DNA of 64,000 nucleotides from Gordonia zhenghanii (GTDB lineage Bacteria; Actinomycetota; Actinomycetes; Mycobacteriales; Mycobacteriaceae), in assembly GCF_021738965.1 (NCBI RefSeq), contig NZ_JAKKOQ010000016.1:40284-104283 (forward strand), in the 5' to 3' direction. The notes under the pieces were generated by a model, which saw only the letters and a list, made by a program, of their open reading frames with translations, had not been told where the DNA came from and searched no databases. Positions 53,939-63,469 of the stretch are shown here, piece after piece (the stretch's first letter is position 1; every line of letters starts with the position of its first letter). The position numbers were made by a program, and so were the translations under genes.

Positions 53939-54636
53939 CTTCTGCTCGAGCGCCCTCCGCCGGTCGAACGCCCTCCGCTGGTCGAGCCCCCTCCGTCGGT
54001 TGAGCCCTCTCCGCCGGTCGAGCGGAGTCGAGACCAACAACAGCGCACACGATCTCGACGTTCCTCCGCCGGTCGAGCGGAGTCGAGACCCACAACAGCG
54101 CACACGATCTCGACTCCGCTCGATCAACGAGGCAGCGGCCACGCCAATAGATGCGGCGACACTTCGCCGCCCCTCCGCCGGTCGAACGAAGTCGAGACCT
54201 CGACCAGCACAACCGATCCCGACGCCGCTCGATCAACAGGGCAGCAGCCACGCCTATAGATGCGGCGACACTCCCGCCACGAACGCCCACTCCCGCGCGG
54301 TCGAGCGAAGTCGAGACCCACAACAGCACAAGCGATCCCGACTCCGCTCGATCAACGAGGCAGCGGCCACGCCTATAGATGCGGCGACACTTCGCCGCCC
54401 CTCCGCCAGTCGAGCGAAGTCGAGACCCACAACAGCACAAGCGATCCCGACTCCGCTCGATCAACGAGGCAGCGGCCACGCCTATAGGTGCGGCGACGCT
54501 CCCGCCACGAACGCACCCCACTCCCGCCGGTCGAGCGAAGTCGAGACCCACAACAGCGCACGCGATCTCGACTCCGCTCGATCAACGGGACGAAGACTCC
54601 GCTCGATCAGCAGGGCGGGGAGGCAGCCGTCGAGGC
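53939..54636. repeat. Array of palindromic REP-like units
   Basis: This gene-free 698-bp convergent gap consists of about six units. Each contains a left arm (G)GTCGAGCG(G/A)AGTCGAGA and a right arm TC(C/T)CGACTCCGCTCGATCAAC, separated by a spacer with ACAACAGC. Between units runs GGCAGCGGCCACGCCTATAG plus a GCGGCGACA segment. Left arms start near 54016, 54071, 54180, 54299, 54409 and 54530, so the period alternates about 109 and 120 bp. Each unit can fold into a hairpin. Reading frames in it are by-products of the repeat. Confidence 0.85.
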
Positions 54637-55926
54637 TTACAGACGCTTGAGCGCCGAACGGTCGAGCGTCCGGACGTCGGTGTGGCCGGAGAGGCCGAGG
54701 GTGAGGTCAAGTTCGGCGACGATGTTCGCGACCGCGTCACGCGCGCCCTGCGCACCGGCGAGGGCGAGCCCGTACATGTGCGGGCGACCGATACAGACGG
54801 CGTCGGCACCGAGCGCGAGCGCTTTGAACACGTCCGAACCGGTGTAGAAGCCGGAGTCGGCGAGCACCTTGATCCGTCCGTCGACGGCATCGGCGACGTC
54901 GACGAGGGCATCAGTCGAGGAGATCGACCCGTCCACCTGGCGGCCGCCGTGATTGGAGACGATGATGCCGTCGACGCCGACGTCGACGGCCTGCCGGGCG
55001 TCGTCGGGATGCAGGACGCCCTTGAGGACGATCGGCAGCTTTGTCAGGTCACGGAGCGACGCGATGTCGTCCCAGTTCAACGACGGCCGCGAGTAGATGT
55101 CGAGGAAGGTCTCGACCGCCGCGCGCGGCTCTGGAGCGGTGAGATTCCGGCGGAGGTCGCCTGGCACGTTCTTCGCGATCGACAGGAGAGTCTTGATCGC
55201 ACCCACACTGATCTCGGGTTTCTCCCCGACCGTGCCTTTGAGTCGTTCGGCGACGATCTCCCAGAACGTCGGATCGGACGTGTACTGGTCGATCCCTTCG
55301 GCTCGCGCGAACGGCAGTGACCCCAGATTGAGATCCTGCGGCCGCCACCCGAGCATCGTCGTGTCGAGGGTGACCGCGATGGCCGCGGCGCCAGCCCTCT
55401 CGGCGCGACTCACCAGGCTTCTGACGAGCCGGTCGTCGGTGGACCAGTAGAGCTGGAACCAGCGCGGCGCACCCGGTCGCACGGACTCCATCTCGGCCGC
55501 GACCTCCTCCATCGGGGCACAGCCCTGATTGGAGAAGATGTACGGGAGCCCGAGTTCGGCCGCCGCGTGGCCGATGTGGACGTCGGCCCGATCATGGGCG
55601 AGTGCGCCCGCTCCGACGGGCGAGAACAGGATGGGCGCGGGCAGTTCCTGACCGAACAGTTCGATCCCGAGGTCTCGCTCGCTCGTATCGCGAAGCATTC
55701 TCGGCACGATCGCCCACCGGTCGAGGGCGTCGCGGTTGGCGGTCATCGTCCGGCCTTCGCCCGCTCCCCCGGCGATGTATGCCCAGCCGCGCGCGCTCAT
55801 CTTCGCTCGGGCGCGGCGCTCCAGTGTCGCGAAATCGGTCGGCACCGACGGCGTGCGTCCGTGAATGCCTGCACGGTAGATCTCGTTCTGTCGCGCACGC
55901 CCGTAGTTCTCAGCCATGGCGTCCAT
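54637..55926 (-). CDS. FMN-dependent alpha-hydroxy-acid oxidase, lactate 2-monooxygenase-like
   Basis: The 429-residue enzyme of the glycolate-oxidase/LldD family has the active-site His-Arg motif SNHGGRQVDG, LYWSTDD, TLDTTMLGWRPQDLNLG and IKVLADSGFYTGSDV (FMN phosphate). The long insertion between GWRPQDLN and the LKGVLHPDDA strand is characteristic of lactate monooxygenases, which turn lactate into acetate, CO2 and water. Substrate assignment is by family only. ATG 55926 is used; ATG 55917 is an alternative. Confidence 0.87.
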   Translation of the reverse strand: MDAMAENYGRARQNEIYRAGIHGRTPSVPTDFATLERRARAKMSARGWAYIAGGAGEGRTMTANRDALDRWAIVPRMLRDTSERDLGIELFGQELPAPILFSPVGAGALAHDRADVHIGHAAAELGLPYIFSNQGCAPMEEVAAEMESVRPGAPRWFQLYWSTDDRLVRSLVSRAERAGAAAIAVTLDTTMLGWRPQDLNLGSLPFARAEGIDQYTSDPTFWEIVAERLKGTVGEKPEISVGAIKTLLSIAKNVPGDLRRNLTAPEPRAAVETFLDIYSRPSLNWDDIASLRDLTKLPIVLKGVLHPDDARQAVDVGVDGIIVSNHGGRQVDGSISSTDALVDVADAVDGRIKVLADSGFYTGSDVFKALALGADAVCIGRPHMYGLALAGAQGARDAVANIVAELDLTLGLSGHTDVRTLDRSALKRL

Positions 55927-55970
55927 TGTCGCCTACCGCGGCGCGATCTGAACCGCGGTCGAGCGCGCGC

Positions 55971-56447
55971 CTACTCGCGAGTCAGAAAGAAGTAGAAGTG
56001 GTGGTCGCGTACCAACGAGGTGCTGCCGTTCATGACGCCCATCAACGTGGCGTCGTCGACACGCTTGAAGTGATCGATCACCGGTTGTCCGTCGTACACC
56101 ATCGATGCCGTGAGCTCACCGCGGAACTCCACCATCCACAGGCTGGCGGCACCCTTGCCCACGTCGAGGTTCGAGTACAGTTCGCCGTCCGCGTCACGAC
56201 AGACCATGGGTGCCACGTCGTACCGTCCGCGCAGCCACTTTCCGTGCCACCCGACTTTCGCCAACTGACCGTCCAACGCATGACCGGAGGGCAGCTCGCC
56301 CCCACGCCAGTCGCCGATCACTTCGTCGATGCCGACCGGCGACAGCGCTGCCCAGATCACGTCGAGGTCGCCGGGCGCACTGATCTCCTGCGACTGGACC
56401 AGGCACCGGAACTCCGCGACGGCCTGCTGCTCCGTAAGTTGACTCAT
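55971..56447 (-). CDS. GXWXG/DUF4334-domain protein
   Basis: The 158-residue protein starts with a short helical part, then has the GXWXG segment (IGDWRGGELPSGH) and a C-terminal DUF4334 part (KWLRGRYDVAPMVCRDADGELY, VYDGQPVIDHFKRVDD). The two domains together are typical of an uncharacterised actinobacterial family. No active site can be proposed. It stands 44 bp upstream of the lactate-monooxygenase-like gene on the same strand. Confidence 0.8.
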   Translation of the reverse strand: MSQLTEQQAVAEFRCLVQSQEISAPGDLDVIWAALSPVGIDEVIGDWRGGELPSGHALDGQLAKVGWHGKWLRGRYDVAPMVCRDADGELYSNLDVGKGAASLWMVEFRGELTASMVYDGQPVIDHFKRVDDATLMGVMNGSTSLVRDHHFYFFLTRE

Positions 56448-56506
56448 GATCGAAGAGCTTACGATCCCGCGCCCATGTACGGCAATCTGACTGCGATCGT
56501 TATCAG

Positions 56507-57292
56507 TTATCCGGCAGCGCGATCCTTGACGGACGCCTGAAGCGCGGCGAGAAGATCGGACACCTCGTCGTCGCCGTCGTCGGACTTCGTCGGCTCCGGT
56601 TCGGTGAACGCCTCGCCGCCCTCAGCCTTCGCCTCGATCAGCTTGCTCAACTCCATTTGGTAGGTGTCCTCGAACTGAGACGGCTCGAAGTCGGACGCCA
56701 TGGTCTCGATGAGCGATGCCGCCATGTCGAGTTCCTTGTCGCGAATCTCGACATCGGCGGACAGGAAGTCGAAATCGGGGACTCGGACCTCGTCCGGCCA
56801 CAGCAGCGTCTGCAGGGTCATCACGCCATCGATCACGCGAAGCGCAGCGAGCCGAGTCCGGTTACGCAGAGTGAAGTTGGCGATCGCGAGACGTTCCGTC
56901 TGCTCCAAGGCTTTGGTAAGCAGCACATAGGCTTTCGGCGACTTCGACGACGGCTCCAGATAGTAGGGCTTGTCGAAGTAGATGGGATCGACCTGGTCGA
57001 TCGGGACGAACTCGAGGATCGAGATCTCCGGGCTCCTCGAGACCGGCAGTTCGGCGAGGTCGTCCTTCGTCAAGATCACCGGTTCGCCGGATTCGGACTC
57101 ATAGGCGTTGGCGATGCTCGAGTACTCGACCTCCGTGTCCGTGCCCTCGCGCACGCGCCGGTACCGGATCCGTGTGCCGTCCTTCGAGTCGACCTGGTGC
57201 GAGCTCCGGTCGTGGCTCTCGGTCGCCGAGTACACCTTGACCGGCACGTTCACCAGGCCAAAGCTCAGATCACCCTTCCAGATGGCTCGCAT
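56507..57292 (-). CDS. ku: Ku protein of bacterial non-homologous end joining
   Basis: The homodimeric Ku ring binds DNA double-strand ends and recruits LigD. The 261-residue protein begins MRAIWKGDLSFGLVNVPVKVYSATE, has the core YRRVREGTD and IDQVDPIYFDKPYYLEP segments, and ends in a short variable tail (about 225-261). The ATG at 57292 is the family start; the longer open frame runs into ligD on the other strand. It is divergent from ligD with 73 bp between starts. Confidence 0.95.
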   Translation of the reverse strand: MRAIWKGDLSFGLVNVPVKVYSATESHDRSSHQVDSKDGTRIRYRRVREGTDTEVEYSSIANAYESESGEPVILTKDDLAELPVSRSPEISILEFVPIDQVDPIYFDKPYYLEPSSKSPKAYVLLTKALEQTERLAIANFTLRNRTRLAALRVIDGVMTLQTLLWPDEVRVPDFDFLSADVEIRDKELDMAASLIETMASDFEPSQFEDTYQMELSKLIEAKAEGGEAFTEPEPTKSDDGDDEVSDLLAALQASVKDRAAG

Positions 57293-57365
57293 GGCACGAT
57301 TGTGCCACGCATCGCACCCTTCGAGCGGCCCGAACGACTCCGGGGAATGGGGCAGAATCGATCCC

Positions 57366-59282
57366 ATGCCCGGGTCCAAGCTGGAGGTCGACGGCCGTTT
57401 CCTCACCGTGACGAACCTCGACAAGGTGATGTACCCCGGCGACGGCACCCGTAAGTTCGACGTCCTCCAGTACGTGATCGCAGTGGCGGACGTGATGCTG
57501 CCGCACATCGCATCACGGCCGATCACACGCAAACGCTGGCCGCACGGCACCGGGTCGGACCCGTTCTTCGAGAAGGCGCTCCCGCCCGGGACACCGGACT
57601 GGTTGGCTCGCTTCACGATCGCCCACGCCGAAGGGAAGACGGTGTATCCCGTCGCGCGGTCGGCGGCCGACTTGGTGTGGCTGGCGCAGATGGCAGCACT
57701 GGAACTCCATGTGCCGCAGTGGCGTATCGACTTGTCGGGCATCGGATCGGCGGGCGACGAATCGCGGCGCACCGACCGTCTCGTCCTCGACCTGGATCCC
57801 GGCCCGGACGTCCCTCTGCAGCGGTGCGCGGACGTCGCGCTCGCCATCCGTGACGTCCTCGCCGACGCAGGTCTCGACTCGTACCCGGTGACGAGCGGCG
57901 GCAAAGGGATCCACGTCTACGCGCGCTTCCCGTCTCCGGTGAAGTCGGAGTCGGCGCGGGCGGTCGCGAAACAGATCGCCGACTCGCTCGCGGCTGCGCA
58001 CCCGAAGGACGTGACGGCGTCGATGGCGAAGTCCGCACGGACGTCGAAGGTGTTCCTGGACTGGAGCCAGAACACGGCGGCGAAGACGACCCTCGCCCCG
58101 TACTCGCTGCGCGGCAGCGAACACCCGTGGGTCGCGGCGCCGAGGACCTGGGACGAGCTCGCCGATCCGGCGATCGCCCAACTCGATTACCGCGACGTCC
58201 TCGACCGGTTCCGCGAGTCCGGAGATCTCCTCGCCGACCTCGACCCGGTCGTGGAGACCGTCGCCGACCGGACCGTCGATCTCGGCGAGTACCGCAAAGC
58301 GCGGGCGTCCCGGAAGAAGGCCGATCCAGGGCCCACCCGGATCACCGGGACCGTCTCGGGCACCAGGCCGATGCTCGCCGCCGACGAACCGATCGACGGG
58401 CTCACCGACAACGCGTGGGCATTCGAGGGCAAGTGGGACGGGTACCGGATTCTCCTGCGCCACGACGACGGCGATATCCGATGCTGGTCGCGGTCCGGTG
58501 TCGACATGACCGCGGACTTCCCGGAGCTGCTCGAACTCGGCGCCGTGCTCCGCGGATTCGACGTCGTCCTGGACGGCGAGATGGTCGCGTTCGACGCAGC
58601 AGGTCGCACCGACTTCGGACTTCTCGCGTCACGGAATCATCGCGACGCCGAGTACACGTTGCGCTATCGCGTCTTCGACGTGGTCGAACTGAACGGCACC
58701 GACCTCACCTCGACGCCGTGGGACAGACGACGGCAGATCCTCGACGAACTAGCCCCGGTCATCGAATCGGCGTCGATCGCCGACGTCCCACCCCTGCTTC
58801 CCGGGCCGGGAGCCGACGCCGCCGAACACGCCCGGTCCAACGGGTGGGAGGGAATCGTGGCCAAGCGCCGCGCGTCCACGTACCAGTCCGGTCGCCGCAG
58901 CTCGGACTGGCGCAAACACAAGAACTGGAACGACATCGAAGTGGTGATCGGCGGCTACCGGCCGGGGCGGGGCGGCCGATCGGGCTCGATCGGCTCGCTG
59001 TTGGTCGGCTTGCCCGCCGAGACCGGCCTGCGCTACGTCGGACGAGTCGGCACCGGGTTCACCGATGCCGACCTCGACGCCCTCCTCGATGAGTTGAAAC
59101 CGTTGACGATCGGACGCAGCCCGTTCATCGGCACCCTCGACAAACCGGTCGCCTCGAGCGCGACATGGGTGCTGCCGAAGCTCGTCGCCGACGTCCGCTT
59201 CATGGACTGGACCTCCACCGGGCATCTGCGTCACCCCAGTTGGCGGGGCATCCGGCGGGACAAGCTGCCCGGCGACCTGTAG
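57366..59282 (+). CDS. ligD: ATP-dependent DNA ligase D, polymerase-ligase form
   Basis: LigD fills and seals breaks held by Ku. In this 638-residue protein, residues 1-300 form the primase-polymerase domain, with DLDPG at 142-146, SGGKGIHVY at 177-185 and LDWSQN at 231-236. Residues about 330-630 form the ATP-dependent ligase, with the adenylated Lys356 in GKWDGYR, VLDGEMVAF, EGIVAKR and an OB-fold end. The 3'-phosphoesterase domain present between them in mycobacterial LigD is absent; a roughly 30-residue linker takes its place. Confidence 0.95.
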   Translation: MPGSKLEVDGRFLTVTNLDKVMYPGDGTRKFDVLQYVIAVADVMLPHIASRPITRKRWPHGTGSDPFFEKALPPGTPDWLARFTIAHAEGKTVYPVARSAADLVWLAQMAALELHVPQWRIDLSGIGSAGDESRRTDRLVLDLDPGPDVPLQRCADVALAIRDVLADAGLDSYPVTSGGKGIHVYARFPSPVKSESARAVAKQIADSLAAAHPKDVTASMAKSARTSKVFLDWSQNTAAKTTLAPYSLRGSEHPWVAAPRTWDELADPAIAQLDYRDVLDRFRESGDLLADLDPVVETVADRTVDLGEYRKARASRKKADPGPTRITGTVSGTRPMLAADEPIDGLTDNAWAFEGKWDGYRILLRHDDGDIRCWSRSGVDMTADFPELLELGAVLRGFDVVLDGEMVAFDAAGRTDFGLLASRNHRDAEYTLRYRVFDVVELNGTDLTSTPWDRRRQILDELAPVIESASIADVPPLLPGPGADAAEHARSNGWEGIVAKRRASTYQSGRRSSDWRKHKNWNDIEVVIGGYRPGRGGRSGSIGSLLVGLPAETGLRYVGRVGTGFTDADLDALLDELKPLTIGRSPFIGTLDKPVASSATWVLPKLVADVRFMDWTSTGHLRHPSWRGIRRDKLPGDL

Positions 59283-59378
59283 ATCGCAGGATTGGCTCGA
59301 CCTGCCGGGTTCGGACCAGCAGCCGTCATGTCAACTGATCCCGATGACCCGATCGTTCGACGCCGCCGGCCGGGAGAC

Positions 59379-61214
59379 TCAGCTCAGGTGGTGGACCTCC
59401 TGCAGTCCGTACACCGGAGTGTCCAAGCCTTCGAAACGCGCCTTCAGCTGCAACGCGAGGTACAGCGAATAGTGGCGCGACTGGTGCAGGTTGCCGCCGT
59501 GGAACCACAGGTTCGGCTGCTGCGTCGGCTTCCACATGTTGCGCTGTTCGCCTTCCCACGGCCCCGGGTCCTTGGTCGTCTCCGAGCCGAGACCCCAGAC
59601 TTTGCCGACTCGGTCCGCTACGTCCTGGCCCATGAGGTCGGCGGCCCAGCCGTTCATCGATCCGTATCCGGTGGCATAGACGATGACGTCCGCGGGCAGC
59701 TCGGTGCCGTCGTCGAGGACAACGGCGTTCTTCGTGATCTCTTTGATTCCGCCCTTGGCGAGCTTGATGGTGCCGTCGGCGACGAGGTCGCATGCGCCGA
59801 CGTCGATGTAGTACCCGGAGCCTCGCCGCAAATACTTCATGAACAGGCCGGAATCGTCGTCGCCGAAGTCGACGTCGAAGCCCGCCTTCTCGAGGCGGTC
59901 GTAGTAGTCCTTGTCCTGCGCCCGGATCTGGTCGTACAACGGGATCTGGAACTGGTGCATGATCTTGTACGGCAGCGACGCGAACGTCATGTCCGCCTTC
60001 TTCGTCGTCATGCCGCCCTGCACCGCCTCTTCGCTGTACAGCGCACCGAGACCGATCTTCATCAGCGAAGCCGACTTCACGACGTGCGTCGACGAGCGCT
60101 GCACCATCGTCGTGTCGATACCGTTCTCCACCAGTGCTTTACAGATGTCGTGGGCGGAGTTGTTCGCACCGATGACGACGACCTTCTTGCCGACGAAGCC
60201 GTCCGGACCGGGATGGCGGCTCGAATGGTGCTGATCGCCCACGAAGGTGTCCGCCCCGGGGAACGACGGAATGTTGGGCTTGCCAGACATCCCCGTCGCG
60301 AGGACCAACTGCGTCGGATACAAGGTCATCGGCTCGCCGTCTCGGACCAGTTCGACCGTCCACCTCCCGGTCGCCTCGTCGTACGACGCCGACGTGCACT
60401 CGGTCCGGCTCCAATACGGAACCTCCATGACCTTGGTGTAGAACTCCAGCCAGTCGGCCACCTTGTCTTTGGGTGCGAAGACCGGCCAGTTGGCTGGGAA
60501 CGGCAGATACGGAAGGTGGTCGTACCAGACCGGGTCGTGCAGGCAGAGCGTCTTGTAGCGGCCACGCCACTGATCGCCCGGGCGGTCGTACTTGTCGACG
60601 ACCAGGGAGGTGACGCCGAGCTGCCGCAGTCGGGCGCCGAGCGCGATGCCGCCCTGTCCGCCGCCGATCACCAGGACGTACGGCTGAACGGTACGGCCGA
60701 GCGCCTCCGCCTCCTCTTCCTGCCTCTCGGTCCACGACTTCTCGGTCGGGTCGCTGCCGTGCGCGGCGCCCATCGGGCGCGATGCGCCGGACGACTCCTC
60801 GTGCCCTTTCAATTCCTGCAGGGTGGTGAGTAACGTCCATGCGCGATCCTCGCCGTCGTCGTCGGCGCGCAGGCGGAGATGTCCGTCGCCGCGGCCGGTC
60901 GCAGTCTCGAACTCGATGAATGCTTCGGCGACGCCGTCCGCGCCGGTCGGCTCCTCACTCGGCGCGAAACCTCGTGGCCGAGTGTCGGCGAGACGGTCGG
61001 CGAGCATCGCGGCGATCTGCGCCCGCCCCTCGACGGTCTTGAGGTTCCACGTGAACGCCACCAGATCTCGCCAATAGCTGTCGTCGACGAACAACGCAGC
61101 CACGGCGTACGGGTCGCCTGCCGCGAGCGCTTCATTGAACTTCTCGAGCCACGCTTCCACTCGCTGCCCCGCGGTGCGTGCCATACCGGCCGGAGCCTGC
61201 ATCGTCTGCGTCAT
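59379..61214 (-). CDS. NTF2-like domain fused to a flavin-containing monooxygenase
   Basis: In this 611-residue protein, residues about 17-136 are NTF2/SnoaL-like (AWLEKFNEALAAGDPYAVAALF). The rest is a class B flavin monooxygenase: FAD loop GGGQGG (184-189), GDQWRGRYKTLCLHDP, NADP loop VIGANNSAHD and ATGYGSMNGW near the end. It probably inserts oxygen into a ketone, amine or sulfur compound. The ATG giving MTQTM is used. It is divergent from a GAF-domain activator, its likely regulator. Confidence 0.88.
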   Translation of the reverse strand: MTQTMQAPAGMARTAGQRVEAWLEKFNEALAAGDPYAVAALFVDDSYWRDLVAFTWNLKTVEGRAQIAAMLADRLADTRPRGFAPSEEPTGADGVAEAFIEFETATGRGDGHLRLRADDDGEDRAWTLLTTLQELKGHEESSGASRPMGAAHGSDPTEKSWTERQEEEAEALGRTVQPYVLVIGGGQGGIALGARLRQLGVTSLVVDKYDRPGDQWRGRYKTLCLHDPVWYDHLPYLPFPANWPVFAPKDKVADWLEFYTKVMEVPYWSRTECTSASYDEATGRWTVELVRDGEPMTLYPTQLVLATGMSGKPNIPSFPGADTFVGDQHHSSRHPGPDGFVGKKVVVIGANNSAHDICKALVENGIDTTMVQRSSTHVVKSASLMKIGLGALYSEEAVQGGMTTKKADMTFASLPYKIMHQFQIPLYDQIRAQDKDYYDRLEKAGFDVDFGDDDSGLFMKYLRRGSGYYIDVGACDLVADGTIKLAKGGIKEITKNAVVLDDGTELPADVIVYATGYGSMNGWAADLMGQDVADRVGKVWGLGSETTKDPGPWEGEQRNMWKPTQQPNLWFHGGNLHQSRHYSLYLALQLKARFEGLDTPVYGLQEVHHLS

Positions 61215-61349
61215 CGCATGTCCTCTCCATCGATCTGAACCTGTGATGGACAGCACACTCCCACACCGTGGCATCCGGCAAGGGTTGCAGAGGGTTGCAG
61301 TGCCGTTGACGTACCCAGACCGGTCGGCGCACCCTGAACACCACACCCT

Positions 61350-62597
61350 GTGACTGGCACCACAATCGATCAGGGCGCATCCGACGAAGACACAGACCTG
61401 GACTCCATGACCACCGCACACCCGCTCCCCGAGCCCGCGCTCGCCACCGGCGAGGATCCGCGCGAATACGCCCAGGTCCTCCACGCAGTGCACGACGCAG
61501 CGATGGCCGGGCTACGGCTTCCCGCGCGTCCCCGATCGGTGATCGGGCAGTCGTGGGCCCGCGCCGCGGACGCGGGCGTCGACCCCGACATCGGCGGACC
61601 GCTCGACCCGATCGCTGATGCCGATATCGACCGGCGGCGCAGCGCATCCGGCCTCGCGGACCTCCTGGACGATCTCACTCACGGTTTGGACGCTGTTCTC
61701 CGCGACAGCCCGAACATCCTGGTCGTCGCGGACGCCGGTGGGCACGTCCTGTGGCGGGCCGGAACCCCGGCCGTCCGACGTCGCGCCGATGGACTCGGAT
61801 TCGTCGAGGGTGCATCGTGGGCTGAGAACGCGGTCGGCACCAACGCGATCGGGACCGCGCTGAGTGCACGACGCGCGGTACAGGTCTTCTCCGCCGAACA
61901 TTACGTTCGCAGCCACCACGCCTGGACGTGCACCGGCGCGCCGATCCGAGATCCTCGAACCGGCGGCATGCTGGGCGTCGTCGATGTGAGCGGCCCCGCG
62001 TCGTCCATCCACCCGGCGACGATAGCCCTCGTCGACTCGGTCGCACGACTGGCCGAAGCACGACTGCAGAACGCGCACCGAGACCAACTCGATCTGCTGC
62101 GTTCAGTAGCCGCGCCGATTCTCGCCCGAGCAGGCAGGCCAGCACTGGCGGTCGACGAGTTCGGTTGGGTGGCAGCCGTCGATCGCGTCGAACCGCAGCG
62201 CCGCATCAGCCTTCCACTCGAACTCACACCGAGCCGGATCAGCGTCTCGGGACTCGGACTCTGCGACGTCGAGCCGCTGCCCGGTGGCTGGTTGATCCGG
62301 CCCGCCGACGGCGCCCAGCGAGAGTGCACCACGGTCACGATCGGCGACGTCGTCACCGTGACCTCAGGGGACGGCGTCTGGACGCATCGCCCGTCGCCGC
62401 GGCATCTCGATCTCCTGACACATCTGGCGCGCAACCGTGCGGGCATGAGCGCAGCCGAACTGGCCGCGGCAATCTTCGGGGACGCCTCACGCACCGTCAC
62501 CGTCCGGGCCGAGATGTCCCGGTTGAGAAGGACGTTCGGCGGGTTGCTCGCGACTGGCCCGTACCGGTTCGCGAAGGAGGTCACGGTCCAGCTCTGA
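61350..62597 (+). CDS. GAF-domain transcriptional regulator
   Basis: The 415-residue protein has an N-terminal region and GAF domain (about 45-225: RPRSVIGQSWARAADAGVDP, WAENAVGTNAIGTAL, a GAPIRDPRTGGMLGVVDVSG stretch) like the sensory half of AcoR-type activators. There is no sigma-54 AAA+ domain. The C-terminus (345-415) looks like a winged helix (MSAAELAAAIFGDASRTVTVRAEMSRLR). It starts at GTG 61350, divergent from the monooxygenase across 135 bp containing the direct repeat AGGGTTGCAG (twice). Confidence 0.85.
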   Translation: MTGTTIDQGASDEDTDLDSMTTAHPLPEPALATGEDPREYAQVLHAVHDAAMAGLRLPARPRSVIGQSWARAADAGVDPDIGGPLDPIADADIDRRRSASGLADLLDDLTHGLDAVLRDSPNILVVADAGGHVLWRAGTPAVRRRADGLGFVEGASWAENAVGTNAIGTALSARRAVQVFSAEHYVRSHHAWTCTGAPIRDPRTGGMLGVVDVSGPASSIHPATIALVDSVARLAEARLQNAHRDQLDLLRSVAAPILARAGRPALAVDEFGWVAAVDRVEPQRRISLPLELTPSRISVSGLGLCDVEPLPGGWLIRPADGAQRECTTVTIGDVVTVTSGDGVWTHRPSPRHLDLLTHLARNRAGMSAAELAAAIFGDASRTVTVRAEMSRLRRTFGGLLATGPYRFAKEVTVQL

Positions 62598-62701
62598 CCC
62601 CACCGAACCGAGCGCCAGAGCGCCGTCCTGTGGCGAATCTGCGTCGCCCACACCTGTCCGTTAGCCTGGTGCGGTACAAGCGGTTCACGGAGGGAGAGCA
62701 C

Positions 62702-63451
62702 ATGCTCGTCGTCGCGCAGATCAGCGATCTGCACTTTTGCGGCGACTCGGACCGCCGGGACCGAATTAACGGAGTCCTCGACTACCTGCGTGACCGCTGC
62801 GGCGGGGCGACGAACATCGATGCTCTCGTGGTGTCCGGCGACCTGACCGACGAAGGCAGCGCCGAACAGTACCGCGAGGCCGCGGACACGCTCGTCACCG
62901 GAATCCCGACTCTGACGCTCCTCGGCAACCACGACGACCGCGCGGCGTACCGCTCAGTCTCCCGGCCCGACGACAGCGGCGACCCGTACGCACCGGTCAA
63001 TTCGGTACTTCAGCTCGACGGGCTCCTGATCCTGGCACTCGACTCCTCGATCCCCGGACACAATCAGGGTGCGATCTCGGAAGAGACGCTCGCCTGGGCG
63101 AGCGATCAGATCGCTGCGGCAGGCGACGTCCCCGTCCTCGTCGCATTCCACCACCCGCCGACAGCCGTCGGCATGCCGTTCATGGACACCATCGCGCAGA
63201 CCGATCCGTCCGGACTCGAAGCGTTCGTACGCGCGCACCCCGCGATCATCGGCCTCGTCTGCGGGCACATCCATTCGCCGTCGGCAGGTGTGTTCGCGGG
63301 CGTCCCCGTCACGACCGCGCCCGGCGTCTCCTCCACGTTGAACCTGCCGTTCGAGGGCGACGGCGTGGTCAACGACACCCAGCCCGCAGGCATCGCCTTC
63401 CACATCATCGACGGCCACCGCCTCACCACTCATTTCCGCAGTGTGTGCTGA
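62702..63451 (+). CDS. Metallophosphoesterase, cAMP phosphodiesterase-like (CpdA/Rv0805 group)
   Basis: The 249-residue two-metal hydrolase has all five blocks: SDLHF near 8, SGDLTD near 45, GNHDDR near 76, FHHPP near 150 and GHIHS near 190. Class III cyclic-nucleotide phosphodiesterases share this set, so cAMP turnover is plausible, also given the adenylate cyclase at 39778. GGAGGGAG precedes the ATG. It ends 18-20 bp before the second repeat patch. Confidence 0.9.
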   Translation: MLVVAQISDLHFCGDSDRRDRINGVLDYLRDRCGGATNIDALVVSGDLTDEGSAEQYREAADTLVTGIPTLTLLGNHDDRAAYRSVSRPDDSGDPYAPVNSVLQLDGLLILALDSSIPGHNQGAISEETLAWASDQIAAAGDVPVLVAFHHPPTAVGMPFMDTIAQTDPSGLEAFVRAHPAIIGLVCGHIHSPSAGVFAGVPVTTAPGVSSTLNLPFEGDGVVNDTQPAGIAFHIIDGHRLTTHFRSVC

Positions 63452-63469
63452 TCGACGCACCACTCCGCT

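Noticed and set aside
53939..54636. CRISPR array
   Set aside because: Repeat units are over 100 bp, palindromic and with conserved inter-arm sequence; spacers of unique sequence and cas genes are absent.
61260..61300. Sigma-54-type promoter before the GAF regulator
   Set aside because: The TGGCA and TTGCA elements do not have the GG-N10-GC spacing, and the regulator has no AAA+ domain.
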